From positions 1 through 7,316 of the forward strand of contig USSP01000091.1 in assembly GCA_900557385.1 (NCBI GenBank): 7,316 bases of DNA. Direction: 5' to 3'. The position numbers and the translations under genes were made by a program. A model generated the notes under the pieces. That model was given only the letters and a program-made list of their open reading frames with translations, was not told the DNA's origin and searched no databases. The first letter of the stretch is position 1; every line of letters starts with the position of its first letter. The DNA comes from an uncultured Lachnospiraceae bacterium. Its GTDB lineage: Bacteria > Bacillota > Clostridia > Lachnospirales > Lachnospiraceae. Below are positions 5,477-7,316 of the stretch, one piece after another.

Positions 5477-6535
5477 ATGAAGGAAAATATGAAGCGTGCA
5501 CCTTTTTCCACTCAGATTGACTTGAGCAAATTCAAGATGACTGATTTTGAAAAGGCAACCGATGAAGAGAAGAGACAACAGGATGTCATGGGTGAGTCTA
5601 CCACTTTCTTTAAGGATGGTATGCGCAGACTCCGTAAGAATCCTCTGGCCATGGGAGCTATTGTTGTTCTGGTTTTATTATTACTGATTATTTTTATTGC
5701 ACCCCATGTGGTGCCTTATGGTTATGCGGATATCGTAAAGGGTTCTGCTAATTTGAAGCCCTTTGCCTACAGTACCGCAGAGCAGGCGAAGATCAAAGCG
5801 GGAGAGAGCGTATTTCCCCATATTTTCGGAACTGATTCCCTGGGACGTGACTACTTCATCCGTGTGGTTTACGGTGCGAGAGTGTCTCTCGGTGTTGGTG
5901 TGTTTGCCTCTTTACTGGTGCTGGTCATCGGAACCATTTACGGTTCTATTTCCGGTTACCTGGGCGGTAAAGTGGATCTGGTCATGATGCGTATCGTAGA
6001 TATTATTTATTCCCTGCCGGATATGCTATTAATCATATTGTTAGCTGTTGTATTAAATGAGACTTTGACACCACTGATTCAGGGGACGGTTCTGGCGAAG
6101 CTGGGCGTTAATATGATTTCCCTGTTTATCGTATTTGGACTGTTATATTGGGTAAGTATGGCACGACTGATTCGTGGTCAGATTCTGACGATCAAGCAGA
6201 ATGAATATGTGCTGGCTGCCAGATGTATCGGTACACCCACCTCCCAGATTATCAAGCGTCACATTCTGCCAAACTGCTTATCCGTTATCATTATCACGGT
6301 GGCACTGCAGATTCCTTCTGCCATTTTCACAGAGAGTTATCTTTCTTTCGTAGGTCTGGGTGTATCTGCGCCGATGCCGTCCTTAGGTTCCCTGGCAAAC
6401 GATGCCAGAGCCGGCTTACAGACTTACCCTGAGAGACTGATTTTCCCGGCAATGACCATCTGTCTGATTGTTCTGGCGTTAAACCTCCTGGGTGATGGCT
6501 TACGGGACGCTTTCGACCCGAAGCTGAGTAAATAG
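5477..6535 (+). CDS. oppC: Oligopeptide/dipeptide ABC transporter permease, OppC/DppC type
   Basis: 352 residues, the partner permease to the OppB-like subunit. A hydrophilic N-terminal segment of about 55 residues precedes the first membrane helix (about 59-77). An extracytoplasmic stretch follows and contains the family motif HIFGTDSLGRDYFIRVVYGAR (115-135), then five more helices (near 137-160, 176-194, 211-230, 266-285 and 322-340). The EAA loop is at about 243-266 (EYVLAARCIGTPTSQIIKRH). The C-terminus NLLGDGLRDAFDP (336-348) is typical of DppC/OppC. AGGAGG (5463-5468) sits 8 bases before the ATG and 13 bases separate it from the oppB stop, so the two are cotranscribed and translated in similar amounts. 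Arginine codons favour CGT (7 of 16), suggesting substantial expression. The long N-terminal tail is somewhat larger than in E. coli OppC but common in Clostridia as far as I recall. Confidence 0.92.
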   Translation: MKENMKRAPFSTQIDLSKFKMTDFEKATDEEKRQQDVMGESTTFFKDGMRRLRKNPLAMGAIVVLVLLLLIIFIAPHVVPYGYADIVKGSANLKPFAYSTAEQAKIKAGESVFPHIFGTDSLGRDYFIRVVYGARVSLGVGVFASLLVLVIGTIYGSISGYLGGKVDLVMMRIVDIIYSLPDMLLIILLAVVLNETLTPLIQGTVLAKLGVNMISLFIVFGLLYWVSMARLIRGQILTIKQNEYVLAARCIGTPTSQIIKRHILPNCLSVIIITVALQIPSAIFTESYLSFVGLGVSAPMPSLGSLANDARAGLQTYPERLIFPAMTICLIVLALNLLGDGLRDAFDPKLSK

Positions 6536-6547
6536 GAGGAGAGCAAA

Positions 6548-7165
6548 ATGGATAGCAAATATATCTTAGAAGTCAAAGACCTGCACACCACCTTCAAAAC
6601 CGATAAAGGTGAAGTGCATGCAGTAAATGGAATTAACTTTAACTTAGAGCCTGGAAAGACTCTGGGAATCGTAGGAGAGTCCGGTTCCGGTAAATCCGTA
6701 TCTGCTTATTCTATCATGCAGATTCTGGCAGATAACGGACGGATCAGCTCCGGTGAAGTGGTGTATAAAGGTGAAAATATTGTAGGCTGGGATAAAAAGA
6801 AAATGGCAGAGGAACTTGGCATTGGAGAGATCACTCTGACAGATATCCTCAAGGAGCTGGAGAAGCCGGCAAGAGATCCCCGTGAGGACATGCCTGCCCC
6901 GATTCTTCGCAGTGATGTACTGGATATGAAAGACTTAAAGCCCGGTATGGTCTTAAAGGGAACAGTCCGTAATGTCATTGATTTTGGCGTATTTGTAGAT
7001 ATCGGTGTACATCAGGACGGTCTGGTGCATATTTCCCAGATTACAGACAAATACATCAAGCATCCACTGGAAGCAGTCAGCGTAGGAGATGTTGTAGATG
7101 TAAAGGTGATGAGCGTTGATTTACAGAAGAAGCGGATCCAGCTTACAATGAGAGGAATTCAGTAA
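6548..7165 (+). CDS. Chimera: OppD ATPase N-terminus fused in frame to Tex C-terminal S1 domain
   Basis: The 205-residue frame joins two unrelated proteins. Residues 1 to about 86 are the start of an OppD/DppD peptide-transporter ATPase: ILEVKDLHTTF, AVNGINF, Walker A GESGSGKS (43-50) and SSGEVVYKGENIVGW. The Q-loop, LSGG signature, Walker B and H-loop are absent, so it cannot be a working ATPase. From about residue 87 (AEELGIGEITLTDIL) it matches the end of the transcription accessory protein Tex. It has the KPARDPRE linker (107-113), RSDVLDMKDLKPG (121-133) and a full S1 RNA-binding domain (about 130-202, with GTVRNVIDFGVFVDIG and DGLVHISQ). The YqgF-like and helix-hairpin-helix parts of Tex are absent. 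Translation starts at ATG 6548 with AGGAGG (6534-6539), 12 bases after oppC. The cause is a deletion fusing two loci or an assembly join; no frameshift or stop marks the junction. If real, the cell would need oppD, oppF and tex elsewhere. Confidence 0.88.
   Translation: MDSKYILEVKDLHTTFKTDKGEVHAVNGINFNLEPGKTLGIVGESGSGKSVSAYSIMQILADNGRISSGEVVYKGENIVGWDKKKMAEELGIGEITLTDILKELEKPARDPREDMPAPILRSDVLDMKDLKPGMVLKGTVRNVIDFGVFVDIGVHQDGLVHISQITDKYIKHPLEAVSVGDVVDVKVMSVDLQKKRIQLTMRGIQ
6806..7165 (+). pseudogene. tex: Truncated 3' end of tex (S1 domain portion)
   Basis: This part of the chimeric frame corresponds to roughly the last 120 residues of Tex, a conserved nucleic-acid-binding protein usually well over 700 residues long. 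The left limit is approximate: the last OppD-like residues are WDKKKM (ending at 6805) and the first Tex-like ones are AEELGIGE. The natural tex stop (7163-7165) and the spacing to the next gene look undisturbed, so the right-hand side of the junction appears to be an intact native locus end. Confidence 0.75.
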
Positions 7166-7168
7166 TAC

Positions 7169-7316
7169 ATGTTCGGATATGTGACGGCGAATGAGCCGGA
7201 ATTAAAAGTAAAAGATTATCATAAATATAAAGCGTATTACTGTGGCCTTTGTCAGTCGCTGAAGAGACAGTATGGCAGCGCAGGTCAGCTTACGCTTGCC
7301 TATGATATGACATTTG
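7169..7316 (+). CDS. N-terminus of a DUF5685-like protein (3' end outside window)
   Basis: Forty-nine codons from ATG 7169 run to the window edge, beginning MFGYVTANEPELKVKDY. YYCGLCQSLKRQYG follows, with a CxxC pair (C26 and C29), and then LTLAYDMTF. This opening matches what I remember of the DUF5685 family of Clostridia, whose function I do not know; the cysteine pair may bind a metal or be redox-active (inference). The start lies 3 bases after the tex stop, and GAGGA (7152-7156), inside the end of tex, is a plausible, slightly distant ribosome binding site. Translation may thus be coupled to that of tex, suggesting the two are natural neighbours and that the chimera's junction is further left. 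Confidence 0.7.
   Translation, partial: MFGYVTANEPELKVKDYHKYKAYYCGLCQSLKRQYGSAGQLTLAYDMTF

Noticed and set aside
6803..6850. Internal ATG at 6803 as an independent start for the Tex S1 part
   Set aside because: No Shine-Dalgarno precedes it and it coincides with the junction; translation is better explained by the OppD start at 6548.
1..7316. CRISPR arrays, insertion sequences, tRNA or rRNA genes, phage or defence genes
   Set aside because: No spaced direct repeats, transposase frames, terminal inverted repeats, attachment sites or RNA gene signatures were seen, including at the 6805 junction.

Overview
The window reads as a chromosomal segment of a Clostridia member, most likely of the Lachnospiraceae type. 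The grounds are strong AGGAGG ribosome binding sites, sigma-A-like promoters, moderate GC with AT-rich gaps, and protein families I recognise from that group (a DUF6449-like C-terminus, a DUF5685-like N-terminus, and peptide-transporter and Tex sequences of that flavour). This placement is inference from sequence style, not from a search. All supported genes lie on the + strand.

Left part (1-2857): the C-terminal part of a protein that enters from the left edge (1-789) ends at a perfect 12-bp terminator hairpin. The hairpin contains a good promoter, and its 3' arm carries the Shine-Dalgarno of the next gene, a NudC-type NADH/NAD pyrophosphatase with a four-cysteine zinc site (849-1736). That gene ends at its own terminator. 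A gap of about 300 bases without a convincing gene follows, then an extended -10 promoter and proB, glutamate 5-kinase of the short form without a PUA domain (2057-2857). No proA follows.

Middle (2858-4551): a leader with several small inverted repeats precedes enolase (2991-4310). Its catalytic residues are intact, but its arginine codon use is less biased than that of the transporter genes next door. The 241-base gap after enolase is AT-rich and dense in dyad symmetry. It holds a CodY-box-like sequence, several inverted repeats and a strong TTGACA/TATACT promoter.

Right part (4552-7316): an oligopeptide/dipeptide ABC transporter operon starts with two complete permeases (OppB-like, OppC-like), each followed by a textbook RBS. 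The third gene begins as the OppD ATPase with an intact Walker A. At about residue 86 it switches in frame to the C-terminus of the transcription accessory protein Tex, including its S1 RNA-binding domain. The result is a 205-residue chimera lacking most of the ATPase and most of Tex. The start of a DUF5685-like gene follows 3 bases later and runs off the right edge. The junction is either a genomic deletion that fused two loci or an assembly chimera; the sequence alone cannot decide. It is the most notable feature of the window, followed by the promoter-in-terminator arrangement at 798-851.
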